Below, one piece after another: positions 28,042-37,565 of a stretch of DNA of 64,000 nucleotides. The notes beneath the pieces are model-generated. The model did no database searches, was not told the origin of the DNA, and was given only the letters and a program-made list of their open reading frames with translations. The number at the start of each line of letters is the position of its first letter. Positions within the stretch are counted from its first letter, which is position 1. Both the position numbers and the translations under genes were made by a program. This DNA comes from Metasolibacillus meyeri (GTDB lineage: Bacteria; Bacillota; Bacilli; Bacillales_A; Planococcaceae), in NCBI RefSeq assembly GCF_003049505.1, contig NZ_PYWN01000042.1, forward strand, positions 49,098 to 113,097. The letters run 5' to 3'.

Positions 28042-29460
28042 CTACTGAATTTCAGTAGTAAGTAAATTAATATTTTCCTCTGTCTTTTGTATCTCTACTA
28101 AAAACAGACGCTGTAGCCATGTTTCCTCGATATAATATTGTCCTGCTACTTGAACAATCGGTTCTGAAATTGCGTTATAACGACGTTGATTAAAGACATA
28201 GAAACCTGGTTCATTAGGGAAACGGAAAGCACGTGTCTCACTCTCAACATAATAGCCTCTAGGACCTTTTGTAGCGCTATAGCCTAACTCATTCAGCAAT
28301 TCTTGCGCTGAATATAAAACAAGTCCATCCTTAAAAATCACATCAATCGTTTCCTGTTGTTCTCCATCTATATAAACATCACGCTTATCATTGAATAAAA
28401 ACGGGAATATTTCATTAGAATTCACATTTAATGAAAAATATGACGTGTGGATGCCGAAGACAGTAGATAAAGCTTCATCTAAAATACTTGGTGTTACTTC
28501 TTTGCCTCGTAATGCCTCCAATTGCTCATGCCATTTTTTCAGCTGCTCATCCGTCATTTGATTTGTCAACGTTTGAATAATTGCTGTCGCACGCTCTCCA
28601 CCTAAAGAACTTCCAGTTAAATAGCTTGCAACAACTTCCTTTATCCATCTCGGTGTGTCAACAAAGTCATACATCGCGTTTAATTGGGCAAATATAACAT
28701 GCTGTTGAATCTGCTTCGTTGTTATTTGCGGTAAAAATAAAATACGCTCGCCTTGTAGCTTTGAATTATTTTCCCCTTCGACAACAGCGATATGCTCATC
28801 ATTTAAAAATTTAAGCTGTGCTAGCTTTTCATTAAAAGCGGTAGAGGTTGGATCTTTAGCATATACAGAAACGGTATTTGTCACTTGCTGTAATGCCAAA
28901 TTCCCCGCTCTCCAGTAAAGGTCTTGCACTTCCCCTTCACCACTGAACATTGAATAATTGACAAGTGATAATGATTGTTGCCCAATTAACGGTAAACCAG
29001 TCACCCACTGACCACCAATATCACTATCTGTTGAAATATGTACGGTTGAAAATTTAACAGTACCATTTTTCAATTTAATAAATAAATCTTCCATTAAGTG
29101 ATTCGATTTAAGACCACCATTTAAAGGGATTATGTAAGATAGTGACTGTGTTCGATTCTCTCCACTATTAAAAGTATTTAAATCTTCACTTAAACGGGAA
29201 CAGCTATACTCTGTTTCAATAAAGCAATTTGGATTTTCAGCCTTGCTTGGCCAAACAATCGTTACATCATCATTCGGTAAATTTTTGAAATGGTGACGGA
29301 TATCTAAGCTTTCGCCACGATAAACAATTTCAATTTCCTGTGAATAGTTAAACGCATGCTCATCTAAATCAATTTGATCCGAGTAAACTTGAAACTGCAT
29401 AAAAAGCAGTGCGCTTATTGTACTAACTAATATAACAAAAAAACTAACGGCAAATTTCAT
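28042..29460 (-). CDS. unknown membrane-anchored surface protein
   Basis: 472 residues from the ATG at 29460 (AGGAGG 8 nt upstream). An N-terminal helix (MKFAVSFFVILVSTISALLF) acts as signal or anchor; the rest is extracytoplasmic. The middle has VDTPRWIKEVVASYL, like the PxWLxEGxAxY segment of gluzincin-type peptidases, but the expected HExxH upstream reads HVIFAQ. The C-terminal about 110 residues (VYIDGEQQETIDVIFKDGLV..., LLNELGYSATKGPRGYYVE) resemble a copper-amine-oxidase-N-type stalk domain. No family assigned. It is divergent from the DUF7147 gene, 54 bp away. Confidence 0.6.
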   Translation of the reverse strand: MKFAVSFFVILVSTISALLFMQFQVYSDQIDLDEHAFNYSQEIEIVYRGESLDIRHHFKNLPNDDVTIVWPSKAENPNCFIETEYSCSRLSEDLNTFNSGENRTQSLSYIIPLNGGLKSNHLMEDLFIKLKNGTVKFSTVHISTDSDIGGQWVTGLPLIGQQSLSLVNYSMFSGEGEVQDLYWRAGNLALQQVTNTVSVYAKDPTSTAFNEKLAQLKFLNDEHIAVVEGENNSKLQGERILFLPQITTKQIQQHVIFAQLNAMYDFVDTPRWIKEVVASYLTGSSLGGERATAIIQTLTNQMTDEQLKKWHEQLEALRGKEVTPSILDEALSTVFGIHTSYFSLNVNSNEIFPFLFNDKRDVYIDGEQQETIDVIFKDGLVLYSAQELLNELGYSATKGPRGYYVESETRAFRFPNEPGFYVFNQRRYNAISEPIVQVAGQYYIEETWLQRLFLVEIQKTEENINLLTTEIQ

Positions 29461-29514
29461 GTGCTCATCCTCCTGCATCATGATACTATTATTGGTGGAA
29501 AGGTGTGATTTATA

Positions 29515-29910
29515 ATGATTCAACAATTTATCGAATTAGGGCAAGGCTATGGCGACGTTTTTGAGCTTTGTGAGCTCATGGATACAAATAAAGCTCGTAT
29601 CCATCGCGCATTCCTCTTTACTTCACAAAAGGAAGGCAAAACATACGCCTCACTCGCAATTGCTTTACAACCAGCACAAGAAAGCAAATTCATGCCGATT
29701 TACATTTGCCGTGAAGGAATTCCTTATAGTGAGGAAAAACCATCACAGCGCTTAGAAATTTTTAAACAAGCTTCTGAACAAGTAAATCAGCAAATACATT
29801 ATCTTGAAGTAAAGCATTCTTCTAATTTTACTGAAACAACTTTATTTTACCAATACTTAATTGGCATTTTGCGATTAAATCACTACATTCCTGCTATGCA
29901 TGCATTATAA
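29515..29910 (+). CDS. DUF7147 family protein
   Basis: 131 residues, soluble, mixed alpha/beta. [22 protein letters not shown] and [21 protein letters not shown] fit the small DUF7147 family of Bacillales, of unknown function. It lies between rsmD and ylbG but on the opposite strand, and its last 6 bp overlap the end of ylbG. Confidence 0.65.
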   Translation: MIQQFIELGQGYGDVFELCELMDTNKARIHRAFLFTSQKEGKTYASLAIALQPAQESKFMPIYICREGIPYSEEKPSQRLEIFKQASEQVNQQIHYLEVKHSSNFTETTLFYQYLIGILRLNHYIPAMHAL

Positions 29911-30177
29911 GCCCGATTTATAATCGTATTCCTTCGCTTTATCAGGCTTCGCATTTTCAAATTCCGTTTTTAAAAACGGACGGAATGATTCTACAACGTC
30001 TTTTACAAATGGAAGGCGTTGTAATTTATTTTGAATCGCTTCGATATCTTCCCGCTGACAATACATCACAACATATTTTAATCTTCTTGAAATATAGTGA
30101 ACATGTCCATACTTACGCAAAGATTTGGCATGCTTCAATTGATTAACGTAAACAATAAGTCCCTGTCTTTCGTTCAT
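29905..30177 (-). CDS. ylbG: DUF2129 family protein YlbG
   Basis: 90 residues, basic: [37 protein letters not shown] matches YlbG. Function unknown. In B. subtilis it follows ylbF; here the phosphodiesterase-like gene and a repeat-bearing gap separate them. Confidence 0.88.
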   Translation of the reverse strand: MNERQGLIVYVNQLKHAKSLRKYGHVHYISRRLKYVVMYCQREDIEAIQNKLQRLPFVKDVVESFRPFLKTEFENAKPDKAKEYDYKSGL

Positions 30178-30433
30178 AAAATCCCCTCATTTCTTCATCC
30201 AACAGCCTCCGTAAACGCTCAACAAAGTACTAGAGCCAATTAATAAAGAGCTATTATTCATTCTGCCAAACACAAGCTACCACGATGAACTCATCGTCTC
30301 CTTATCTTATAGAAGTGGATGTTTACAACTGAATCATGATAAAAGCATACCAAATGTCTAATTTGATGGCAACAGAGTTTAGACAGTAGATAACATTTTC
30401 AGCTATAATGAGTAATAATAGGCTTATTGTAAA

Positions 30434-30549
30434 TAAAGTGAAACTTCAATCAGAGGGGGATTTTCGCATGCCCTCCACTGCTTGTTGCTAGAGGAACACA
30501 ATCATTTAAAACGCTTGTGTGACCAACATCATGTTGGCCTCTAATCTGG
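30434..30549 (-). repeat. dispersed intergenic repeat, copy 2
   Basis: On the minus strand it reads GGCCAACATGATGTTGG...ACACAAGCGTT...TGTTCCTCTAGCAACAAGCAG...CTGATTGAAGTTTCACTTT, matching copy 1 along its whole length. It lies in the 512-bp gap 30178-30689, which holds no gene. Just after it, CCACCT...AGGTGAGG (30571-30594) forms another hairpin. Confidence 0.8.
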
Positions 30550-30689
30550 CTTTTACAGGTAGCTATCTCCACCTAAACTTTTGAGGTGAGGAGCCTTATT
30601 GCCTGTTAATGCAGGATAAAATAGTTTCTATACAGCTTATTTGTTTTCAGTTCACAATGATTGATGGAAGAATCTGAGGAGGAAGGCAT

Positions 30690-31598
30690 ATGGGGAAAAA
30701 AACAAAGGTTGCACTTGCAATTGCTGCAGCGAGCGCAGCAATCTGGGCTGGCTCTAAAGCAGTAGTTAAGCCACAAAAGCGTCAAACAAAAAATTTGCTA
30801 CAAGGAAAACCATTAATTTTTGCACATCGTGGAGGTGCTCATTTAGCACCAGAACATTCAATTCTAGCATTCGATAAGGCAGCTGAACTAGGGGTTGATG
30901 GCTTTTATGTAGATTTACGCCTAACGAAAGATGAGGAAATTATCGCTTTTACTGATGAAACATTAGAACGCACATCTACCGCGATTGGCTTCGTTAAAGA
31001 TTTCACGCTAGCCGAGCTTCAAGAAATTAATTTTGGTGTAAAATTTGAGGATCTAGAAGGTCATCAACCATTTGCCAATGAGCAAATCTCTGTTGCGACA
31101 TTACAAGAAATATTACAAAAATATCAAGATAAGAAATTTATTTTAAATATCCAAGATAGCCCTGACACATATGAAGGTAGCTTAATCCCATCAAAGCTAT
31201 GGCGCATCATTGAGGAATTTAATCTTGCTCCACAAGTTGTCGTAACAAGCCCTTATAATGAGCAGATTGAACGCTTTAATTTATATGCACAAAATCAAAT
31301 TGTCTTAGGCGCTGGTGAAGGTGAGGCTACAAAAGCTTACACGTCGTTTACAAGTCAATTCGGTCATTTATTTAGCCCGAAAGCTGATGTGTTCATTGTC
31401 CCAACAAAATCGGCTCTTATTCTATTTGATTCAGCGAAGTTTATGCAATTTTTAAATGGGTTAAATGTAGCGATTTTCTTTAAAGAAGTCAATGATTTAG
31501 TTGCAATGAGTCGCTTATTACGCACAGGCTCACAAGGTATTATTACAGACCGTCCAGATTTGGCACAGCCTGTGTTATTAAAGTATAAAGAAGCGTGA
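30690..31598 (+). CDS. glycerophosphodiesterase-like protein with a degraded active site
   Basis: 302 residues: a short N-terminal hydrophobic stretch, then a GDPD TIM-barrel (FAHRGGAHLAPEHSILAFDKAAELGVDG). True enzymes need two His and metal-binding Glu/Asp. Here H46-R47 and D75 remain, but the Glu of the ExD pair is Y73, the second catalytic His (usually HDETL) is T88 in FTDETLERT, and the Glu of NIELK is Q155 in LNIQDS. Probably an inactive or repurposed GDPD. GAGGAGG precedes the ATG; a shared terminator faces ricF. Confidence 0.88.
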   Translation: MGKKTKVALAIAAASAAIWAGSKAVVKPQKRQTKNLLQGKPLIFAHRGGAHLAPEHSILAFDKAAELGVDGFYVDLRLTKDEEIIAFTDETLERTSTAIGFVKDFTLAELQEINFGVKFEDLEGHQPFANEQISVATLQEILQKYQDKKFILNIQDSPDTYEGSLIPSKLWRIIEEFNLAPQVVVTSPYNEQIERFNLYAQNQIVLGAGEGEATKAYTSFTSQFGHLFSPKADVFIVPTKSALILFDSAKFMQFLNGLNVAIFFKEVNDLVAMSRLLRTGSQGIITDRPDLAQPVLLKYKEA

Positions 31599-31604
31599 AC
31601 AGTA

Positions 31605-31639
31605 AAGGCACATGAAATCAAATTGATTTCATGTGCCTT
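31605..31639. terminator. convergent terminator between the GDPD-like gene and ricF
   Basis: Stem AAGGCACATGAAATCA/TGATTTCATGTGCCTT (31605-31620/31624-31639). Confidence 0.8.
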
Positions 31640-31650
31640 ATTAACTTACT

Positions 31651-32097
31651 CTACGCCGAGCAAGAACAGCTACCACCTGTACCACAGCCTGTGCCACAGC
31701 TACTACCGCTATTGAAAAATGGATTGCTTACTGGTACTTTTACCGCTTCTGAAACGGAACGCCCTATGATAAGGCTAACTTCGTCCAATAAATCTTGCAT
31801 ATCATTTTCTGCTAGCTTTAAAGCAGCAATGCGATCATCCAAATCTAATGCTCGCTTTTGCTCACGTATTTTTTTCATAATTGTATGATAATCTGGGTGA
31901 TATTTACCGAAGCGTTGCACATCCTCGTAGTGCTCCTTCATTCGCCCAAATGCTTGAATTTGACTAGCAAGTTCGACATCTGTGTAAACTATTGCATATG
32001 CCTCTTTCAGCCTTTTTACTGGCCCTGAAGAAAGAATCATCGCACTTAGCTCATCCGCTTCATCTAAAATAAATGCCCATTCAGAAGTCATTAACAT
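31651..32097 (-). CDS. ricF: RicF (YlbF), Y-complex regulator of RNA processing
   Basis: 148 residues. Helical YlbF/YmcA-family protein that with RicA and RicT carries Fe-S clusters and stimulates RNase Y cleavage; affects competence, biofilm and sporulation in B. subtilis. HYEDVQRFGKYHPDYHTIMKK is the core. The tail SSCGTGCGTGGSCSCS supplies Cys ligands. The ATG at 32097 has GGAGG upstream; 27 extra codons back to 32178 are not family-like. Confidence 0.93.
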   Translation of the reverse strand: MLMTSEWAFILDEADELSAMILSSGPVKRLKEAYAIVYTDVELASQIQAFGRMKEHYEDVQRFGKYHPDYHTIMKKIREQKRALDLDDRIAALKLAENDMQDLLDEVSLIIGRSVSEAVKVPVSNPFFNSGSSCGTGCGTGGSCSCSA

Positions 32098-32164
32098 TCT
32101 TTTTTCCTCCAGTCTGTTATTATCATAACAGAAAAATAAGGGATGTGGAATCGGAATGCTTTTC

Positions 32165-33133
32165 CTAATATCTATCAACTCGATTCAATATCGTCTCATC
32201 TTGTGCATAGGCTAGCAATGCCTGTACATTTAAATTCATCATCGCTGTCCTTGTTTGTAAAGAAGCACTACCGATATGAGGCAAGGCTACGACATTCGGC
32301 AATGTTAGCAAAGGATGCTGTAAAGCAACTGGCTCTTGTTCAAAAACATCTAATCCTGCCGCCCATAGCTTGTTATTTTTCAATGCATCATAAAGAGCTG
32401 TTTCATTCACAATACCTCCGCGTGCCACATTAATTAATACGGCATCTTCCTGCATTAACGCCAACTCTCGCTCACCAATAAGTCCCTCTGTTTCCTTACT
32501 ATATGGCGTCATAACGACAACAAAATCCGATTCCTGTAACAAATCCTCAAGCGCTCTATAGTGAAAACCGTATCGCTCTTCTTCCGCAAGTTTACGATTG
32601 CGATTATGATAAAGTACCTTCATATCAAAGCCTAATGCCCGCTTTGCTACAGCCTGACCAATTCTACCAAGTCCAATGATACCTATTGTCGCACCACCTA
32701 CATCCTTGCCAACAAGTTGCAAAGGATACCAGCCTTGCCATTTCCCTTCGCGTAAATAGCGTTCTGCCTCCGGAATTCTACGAGCAGTAGCTAGCAATAG
32801 AGCAAATACTAAATCGGCTGTTGTATCTGTTAACACATCTGGCGTATTCGTTGCAATTATCCCTCGACCGCGCAGCGCGTTCATATCGATATTATTAAAG
32901 CCTACAGACAATGTGCTAACTATTTTTAAATTCGGTGCATACGCCAAAAGCTCTGCATCTACTTGATCAGCTAACGTCACCCATAGCGCTTCGCAATCCT
33001 TCACAGCTGCTAAAAGCTTCTCACGTGGCATCACGGCCTCCTCTTCAGGCCATTCCACAATATTATAATAAGTATGTAAAGGTTCTATAATATGCGATGG
33101 TAATTTACGCGTAATGAACAATTGCTTTTTCAA
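32165..33133 (-). CDS. D-isomer 2-hydroxyacid dehydrogenase (glyoxylate/hydroxypyruvate reductase type)
   Basis: 322 residues. NAD(P)H-dependent reductase of 2-keto acids. Nucleotide site IGIIGLGRIGQAVAKR; catalytic Arg in NVARGGIVNE, Glu in FEQEPV, His in PHIGSAS. Closest in style to GyaR/GhrB; substrate not determinable. With the murE-like gene it lies where ylbD and ylbE are in B. subtilis. Confidence 0.9.
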   Translation of the reverse strand: MKKQLFITRKLPSHIIEPLHTYYNIVEWPEEEAVMPREKLLAAVKDCEALWVTLADQVDAELLAYAPNLKIVSTLSVGFNNIDMNALRGRGIIATNTPDVLTDTTADLVFALLLATARRIPEAERYLREGKWQGWYPLQLVGKDVGGATIGIIGLGRIGQAVAKRALGFDMKVLYHNRNRKLAEEERYGFHYRALEDLLQESDFVVVMTPYSKETEGLIGERELALMQEDAVLINVARGGIVNETALYDALKNNKLWAAGLDVFEQEPVALQHPLLTLPNVVALPHIGSASLQTRTAMMNLNVQALLAYAQDETILNRVDRY

Positions 33134-33302
33134 ATAAAATCCTCCTTATTTCCAAAGAATCAAAAATACCTCCAAATAACGAAAACCTAGTTTTACTTAT
33201 TCATTTTAAAAGTGAATGCAAAGGCAGTGAATCCTGCGTTGTCAATATTTCAAAGAAGACAATCACTTTTCTAACTGATGAATATCTCAATAAAAGCATA
33301 TC

Positions 33303-33343
33303 GTTGTCCGAAAAGCGGTGCGCTAGCCTGCTTTTCGGACAAC
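33303..33343. terminator. hairpin after the murE-like gene
   Basis: 14-bp stem GTTGTCCGAAAAGC/GCTTTTCGGACAAC (33303-33316/33330-33343). T-runs are weak, so termination strength is uncertain. Confidence 0.6.
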
Positions 33344-33413
33344 TACCTTCATCTTTATTCAATATATTGTAGTCTAAAAATTAGAAAGTAACAACAAAAG
33401 ATAGAATATTCCA

Positions 33414-34862
33414 TCAATTAATAATCCGTAAAGCACTTTCTACACAAGCCTTATCCGAAAAAGGAATTGTTGTAGAGCCGATTGTTTGTGTTTGCTCATG
33501 GCCTTTTCCAGCAATTAATACGACATCTCCGCGCTTTGCCTCACGAATTGCTTTCTCAATCGCCTTTGCTCGATCCTCTATTTCCTCGTATGGCTGCTCG
33601 CTATAAAAGCCCGACTTTATTTGCGCATTGATGTCCGATGGTTTTTCGTTTCTAGCATTATCTGTCGTCAAATAAATTTTATAAGCATAGGTTGATGCAA
33701 TTGTGCCCATCTTTCGCCTTTTATCTTTATCTCTCTCTCCGCCGCAGCTAAAAACAAGTCGCACCCTTTCCTGTTTTAATGCTTGGAGCACCGCCTTTAA
33801 CGCTGCTGGTGTATGTGCATAATCAATAATGATACGCAAATCTCTATCATTCTCGATTTCCTGCATACGTCCCTCAGGTAGCTTTAAATGCAAGCAGCCT
33901 GGAATCAACTGTGCAATGTCGAAATTTAATATATACAATGTAGCAAGTGCTGCCAAGGTATTTTGGATTTGATATTCACCTATAAAGGGGAGTACAAGTA
34001 TGTGTTCCTCCCCTTTGTATTGCAGGCAGCATGTGCTATGCCCTTCGCTTTCAGTCAACAGCTGCCATTGCATATCAACTCGTCCCTTTGAGCCAAATAG
34101 CACCGTTTTTTTCTTCAAATTTATTCCAACAGAGCGACTGAACGGATCATCTCCGTTTAAAACGACATTTTTCGCCAATATCGCAAGCCGCTGCTTAGCT
34201 TTTTTATAATTTTCAAGCGAACCATGGTCTTCGATATGCTCTGCTGATAAATTTAAAAAAATACCGACATCAATCGCACAATCATCCAATCGGTAATTCG
34301 CCAACCCCATCGAGGAAGCTTCTAAAATCGCATAATCAACACCTTGCCGCACAGCAAGTTGAAATATTTCTTGTAGCTGTTTTGCCTGTAATGTTGTTAA
34401 GGATTCATAGGAAGTTAACCAACGCTCCCCGTTTAAAAATACACCGTTCGTTCCAATGACAATGCAATTTTTTCCTTGCATTTGGAGCATTTGACTAATA
34501 AAGTGGCTGACCGTTGTTTTACCATTTGTCCCTGTAATCGCTATAACTGTTAAAGCCTCTGCGGGGAAATTTCGTAACTTTGCACTAGCAAATGATAAAA
34601 ATTGCATGCTATTTGGCACCCAAACAATCGGAACAGTCAATTTTAAGTCAAGCAATGCATCATCTTCTACGACGACAGCGCTCGCCCCATTTTGAATTGC
34701 CTGCTGTAAAAATGTCCGACCATTGAACTTTTTTCCTTTTCGCAGCACATAAATATAACCTTGCTGAATATTTTGCGCATAATCATCTATTCCTGTTACT
34801 TGCTCCCGAATTGAGCCTTTCACAATACATGGCCAATCTTTTAACAATTCAGCTAGCTGCAC
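33414..34862 (-). CDS. murE: divergent UDP-MurNAc-tripeptide synthetase (MurE-like ligase)
   Basis: 482 residues from a GTG at 34862 (AAAGGAG 10 nt upstream). ATP loop GTNGKTT at 111-117, Lys of YKKAKQRL, DYAHTPAALKAVL, CGGERDKDKRRKMG and C-terminal GKGHEQTQ are MurE features. Several usual motifs are altered: DSR of the UDP-binding domain is DYA, EVSSH is EASSM, TNL-DHLDYH is LNLSAEHIEDH, and the amino-acid selector DNPR (mDAP) or DNPA-type (Lys) is DNAR at 401-404. The retained Arg favours mDAP (inference). It stands alone, outside the dcw cluster. Confidence 0.85.
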   Translation of the reverse strand: MQLAELLKDWPCIVKGSIREQVTGIDDYAQNIQQGYIYVLRKGKKFNGRTFLQQAIQNGASAVVVEDDALLDLKLTVPIVWVPNSMQFLSFASAKLRNFPAEALTVIAITGTNGKTTVSHFISQMLQMQGKNCIVIGTNGVFLNGERWLTSYESLTTLQAKQLQEIFQLAVRQGVDYAILEASSMGLANYRLDDCAIDVGIFLNLSAEHIEDHGSLENYKKAKQRLAILAKNVVLNGDDPFSRSVGINLKKKTVLFGSKGRVDMQWQLLTESEGHSTCCLQYKGEEHILVLPFIGEYQIQNTLAALATLYILNFDIAQLIPGCLHLKLPEGRMQEIENDRDLRIIIDYAHTPAALKAVLQALKQERVRLVFSCGGERDKDKRRKMGTIASTYAYKIYLTTDNARNEKPSDINAQIKSGFYSEQPYEEIEDRAKAIEKAIREAKRGDVVLIAGKGHEQTQTIGSTTIPFSDKACVESALRIIN

Positions 34863-34909
34863 ATTTAGTTCACTCCTTTTCATTACTGTATGAAAAGAAG
34901 CGATAATTG

Positions 34910-35986
34910 CTACTGCATTCCTGATACATCCCGACCATTTTTAGTAACTAATATTTGCGTATAATAATCCATATACGCACCCGTGCCTATATGCGTAAAG
35001 CCTTCATCTAGCAATACTTTTCGATGCTCTTTTGAATTTAACCAGCCATGCATTGCCTCAACAACATCGATATAAGTTGTAGCGGTTATTTCACTTGCTG
35101 ATTTAAATTGAATATCCAAAGCAGATAAACGCTCCTTTAATGAAATATCACTACTCTCTGTTTGCTGTGTTGTTGTGCTTTGCAAAAATAAATTCTCACT
35201 ATTCTTCATGGCTACATCATTTAACATCAAGTCATTCACTAATGTTAGCACCCCATACTGCTCCCTAAAAACATTTGTTAAATCTGCCAACTGCGCAGCA
35301 TTTGCCTGATGAATATATAGCTGATGATAGGAAGATGGCACAGGTGCATGAATCATTTCTCCAATAAATTGCATTTCATAAGGCTTATGTGTCACAAGCG
35401 TTTTCTTATCTAAGTAGCGGATGCCAATTAGTTTTTCTGTTTCTGTATCAATATAAAGCTGAGCAAAAATATCTTGAAACTTCACTAATATACGACTATG
35501 CAAATCATAATCATTCATTGCAAACATATAAATATTATCGTCAATCTGAGCCGTTACTTCTGAATCAATAATTGTCATGCGATAAATATCGCCCAGCACT
35601 TGCCCAATTTCATAAGGAGCAACATTCATATTCAAACTATTTGTATAAACTTGCACGACTGTATCATCTGCAATACCAAACATTTTAAATCCATCTTTAT
35701 TATGATAGACCCACCATTTATAATGGAATGGTGTTTTGTCAATACGCGTAGGTCGACCATATGTAGAGAGTATATCTTTACTTGATTTCCCTATATATGT
35801 TGATAAACCTTCTGTAGGTCGTGTTAAAGCATCTTCGTTGTCGATAATGGCTTTGTTTTCCAAAATCGGCTGTTGCACGATACTAGGTCCTTCTAGCGGA
35901 CTATGCTGCTTAGCATTAGGACCTGCGTAGTAATATATAATGCCTAAAAAGGCCACAATAATTAAAATTCGGAAAAGGGATTCCAT
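34910..35986 (-). CDS. ylbC: membrane-anchored CAP-domain protein (YlbC-like)
   Basis: 358 residues from the ATG at 35986 (AAGGAGG 6 nt upstream). N-terminal helix LFRILIIVAFLGIIYYYAG, a CAP-associated N-terminal domain (IGKSSKDILSTYGRPTRIDKTPFHYKWWVY) and a C-terminal CAP/SCP domain with LMLNDVAMKNS, LNSKEHRKVLL and THIGTGAYM. CAP domains lack one agreed activity; this type occurs in spore-formers. It is in the ylbC position next to the YugN-like gene. Confidence 0.85.
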   Translation of the reverse strand: MESLFRILIIVAFLGIIYYYAGPNAKQHSPLEGPSIVQQPILENKAIIDNEDALTRPTEGLSTYIGKSSKDILSTYGRPTRIDKTPFHYKWWVYHNKDGFKMFGIADDTVVQVYTNSLNMNVAPYEIGQVLGDIYRMTIIDSEVTAQIDDNIYMFAMNDYDLHSRILVKFQDIFAQLYIDTETEKLIGIRYLDKKTLVTHKPYEMQFIGEMIHAPVPSSYHQLYIHQANAAQLADLTNVFREQYGVLTLVNDLMLNDVAMKNSENLFLQSTTTQQTESSDISLKERLSALDIQFKSASEITATTYIDVVEAMHGWLNSKEHRKVLLDEGFTHIGTGAYMDYYTQILVTKNGRDVSGMQ

Positions 35987-36136
35987 TTGTACCTCCTTAG
36001 CTATGTTTCTTACTATCTTATTATAGCAATTAAAGCAAGCTTGACACAATGTTGTCATTGCAACAAAGCTGAATTTGCTCTATTATAAAATGGAGCATAT
36101 ATAGTATGTACGATTTTTTTAGAGGAGGATTATGCA

Positions 36137-36493
36137 ATGTATTTTGAAAACACAAATCTTGAAGACGTAGTAGTTGATCAACAAGTGTTGACAAGACTTT
36201 TAGAAAACCATGGCTTAGAATGTCATGGCGCTTGGGATTATGATCGTATGACTTTCGATCGTCGATTTGATGTACGTGAAGGACGTTACTATTTACGTTT
36301 ATTCTGCACTGCTATTTCAGGTGATGTAGGCGCTCATGATGCAACATTAAAATTACTTAAACCTGTTATTGGTAAATACTACTATCCGCATGGTGTAGAA
36401 TACACAGACGAAGTATTCCCTGCTCATTTAGTCAAAGATTGTGAAAAAATCTTAGCAGACGTTCGCAAAGATTTAACTGAATTTGGTATTTAA
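36137..36493 (+). CDS. ylbA: YugN-like family protein (YlbA position)
   Basis: 118 residues, soluble. GAWDYDRMTFDRRFDVREGRYYLRL and GKYYYPHGVEYTDE are the YugN-family core. Function unknown. It is divergent from the CAP gene with GAGGAGG before the ATG, and has its own terminator. Confidence 0.8.
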   Translation: MYFENTNLEDVVVDQQVLTRLLENHGLECHGAWDYDRMTFDRRFDVREGRYYLRLFCTAISGDVGAHDATLKLLKPVIGKYYYPHGVEYTDEVFPAHLVKDCEKILADVRKDLTEFGI

Positions 36494-36507
36494 TTTTTCC
36501 CAAAATA

Positions 36508-36544
36508 AAGGAGCTGACCGAGATTAATTTCCAGTCAGCTCCTT
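36508..36544. terminator. terminator between the YugN-like and DMT genes
   Basis: Stem AAGGAGCTGAC/GTCAGCTCCTT (36508-36518/36534-36544), serving convergent genes. Confidence 0.75.
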
Positions 36545-36562
36545 ATTCATTTATCTAATTAA

Positions 36563-37486
36563 TTACGATGATACTGCCGTCTCTTTTTTTAAGCGATAAT
36601 TACTTTTTAAAGCCACTTTATTTTTAAAATGAGAAAATAAATAGCATCCTGCTATTACTAAAACTCCTCCTAGCCCTTGTATCCATGTCAATTGTTCACC
36701 TAAAAAAAGAAATGCTAAAATAGCGGTAAATATAGGGTTAAAATTCAAGAAGATTCCTGCTGTCGTAGCTCCTAATTTTTGTACACCAATATTCCATAGC
36801 AACATGCAAACAACAGTTGAAATGACACCTGTATAGAACAATGCTTGAATAAAGGAAGCGTTTATATTCGTAATCGAAAAGTTTAGCACATTAAAAGGCA
36901 ATAAAATAATAAGGCCAAAAACCCCTGAATATAATGTACACATTAAAGGGGAAGCTGTTTGCATTGCCCATTTACTACAAATAGAATATATACCCCATAT
37001 ACAGACCGCAACAATCATCCATAAATCTCCTTTGTTAAAATTAGCAGATAGAAGTAATCCAAATTCCCCTTGAGAGAGTACTAAAATAACGCCAAATAAG
37101 GAAATAAGCATCGCACATATTTGCAAGAGATTTATCTTTTCTTTTAAAAAGATGTATGAACAGATCGCAATCGATAACGTAATCAATGTAGAAATTAAAC
37201 CAACATTTGTGGATGTTGTCTGCTCTAATGCTAAAAATTGAAATATATTAAATAAAACAACTCCAGTTCCTCCCATTAAAATTAGTGGGAGTAGAGCTTG
37301 TCGTGGTGGAAGTAACTTTTTTTCTTTCCACAAAACGATTGGAAAAAGACAAAGAATAGCGATTAACCACCTTAAACTTGTTAATGTTAATGGAGAAGCA
37401 TGCTCTACGAGGGATTTTCCAACAACAAAATTGCCTCCCCAAAATAAGCTTGTAACAAGCAATAATATTACATAACGTTTGGGCAT
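36563..37486 (-). CDS. DMT/EamA family permease
   Basis: 307 residues with ten predicted helices in two EamA repeats (FWGGNFVVGKSLVEHASPLTLTSLRW and VCIWGIYSICSKWAM). Such proteins usually export amino acids or small metabolites. A divergent Lrp/AsnC regulator next door suggests an amino-acid-responsive exporter (inference). Confidence 0.88.
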   Translation of the reverse strand: MPKRYVILLLVTSLFWGGNFVVGKSLVEHASPLTLTSLRWLIAILCLFPIVLWKEKKLLPPRQALLPLILMGGTGVVLFNIFQFLALEQTTSTNVGLISTLITLSIAICSYIFLKEKINLLQICAMLISLFGVILVLSQGEFGLLLSANFNKGDLWMIVAVCIWGIYSICSKWAMQTASPLMCTLYSGVFGLIILLPFNVLNFSITNINASFIQALFYTGVISTVVCMLLWNIGVQKLGATTAGIFLNFNPIFTAILAFLFLGEQLTWIQGLGGVLVIAGCYLFSHFKNKVALKSNYRLKKETAVSS

Positions 37487-37565
37487 ATCATATTAGTTCC
37501 TTTCTTTTCATCACTGAAAATAGAAGCCATTGCGCAATGACATTTATCCCGTATTCACAGATATT

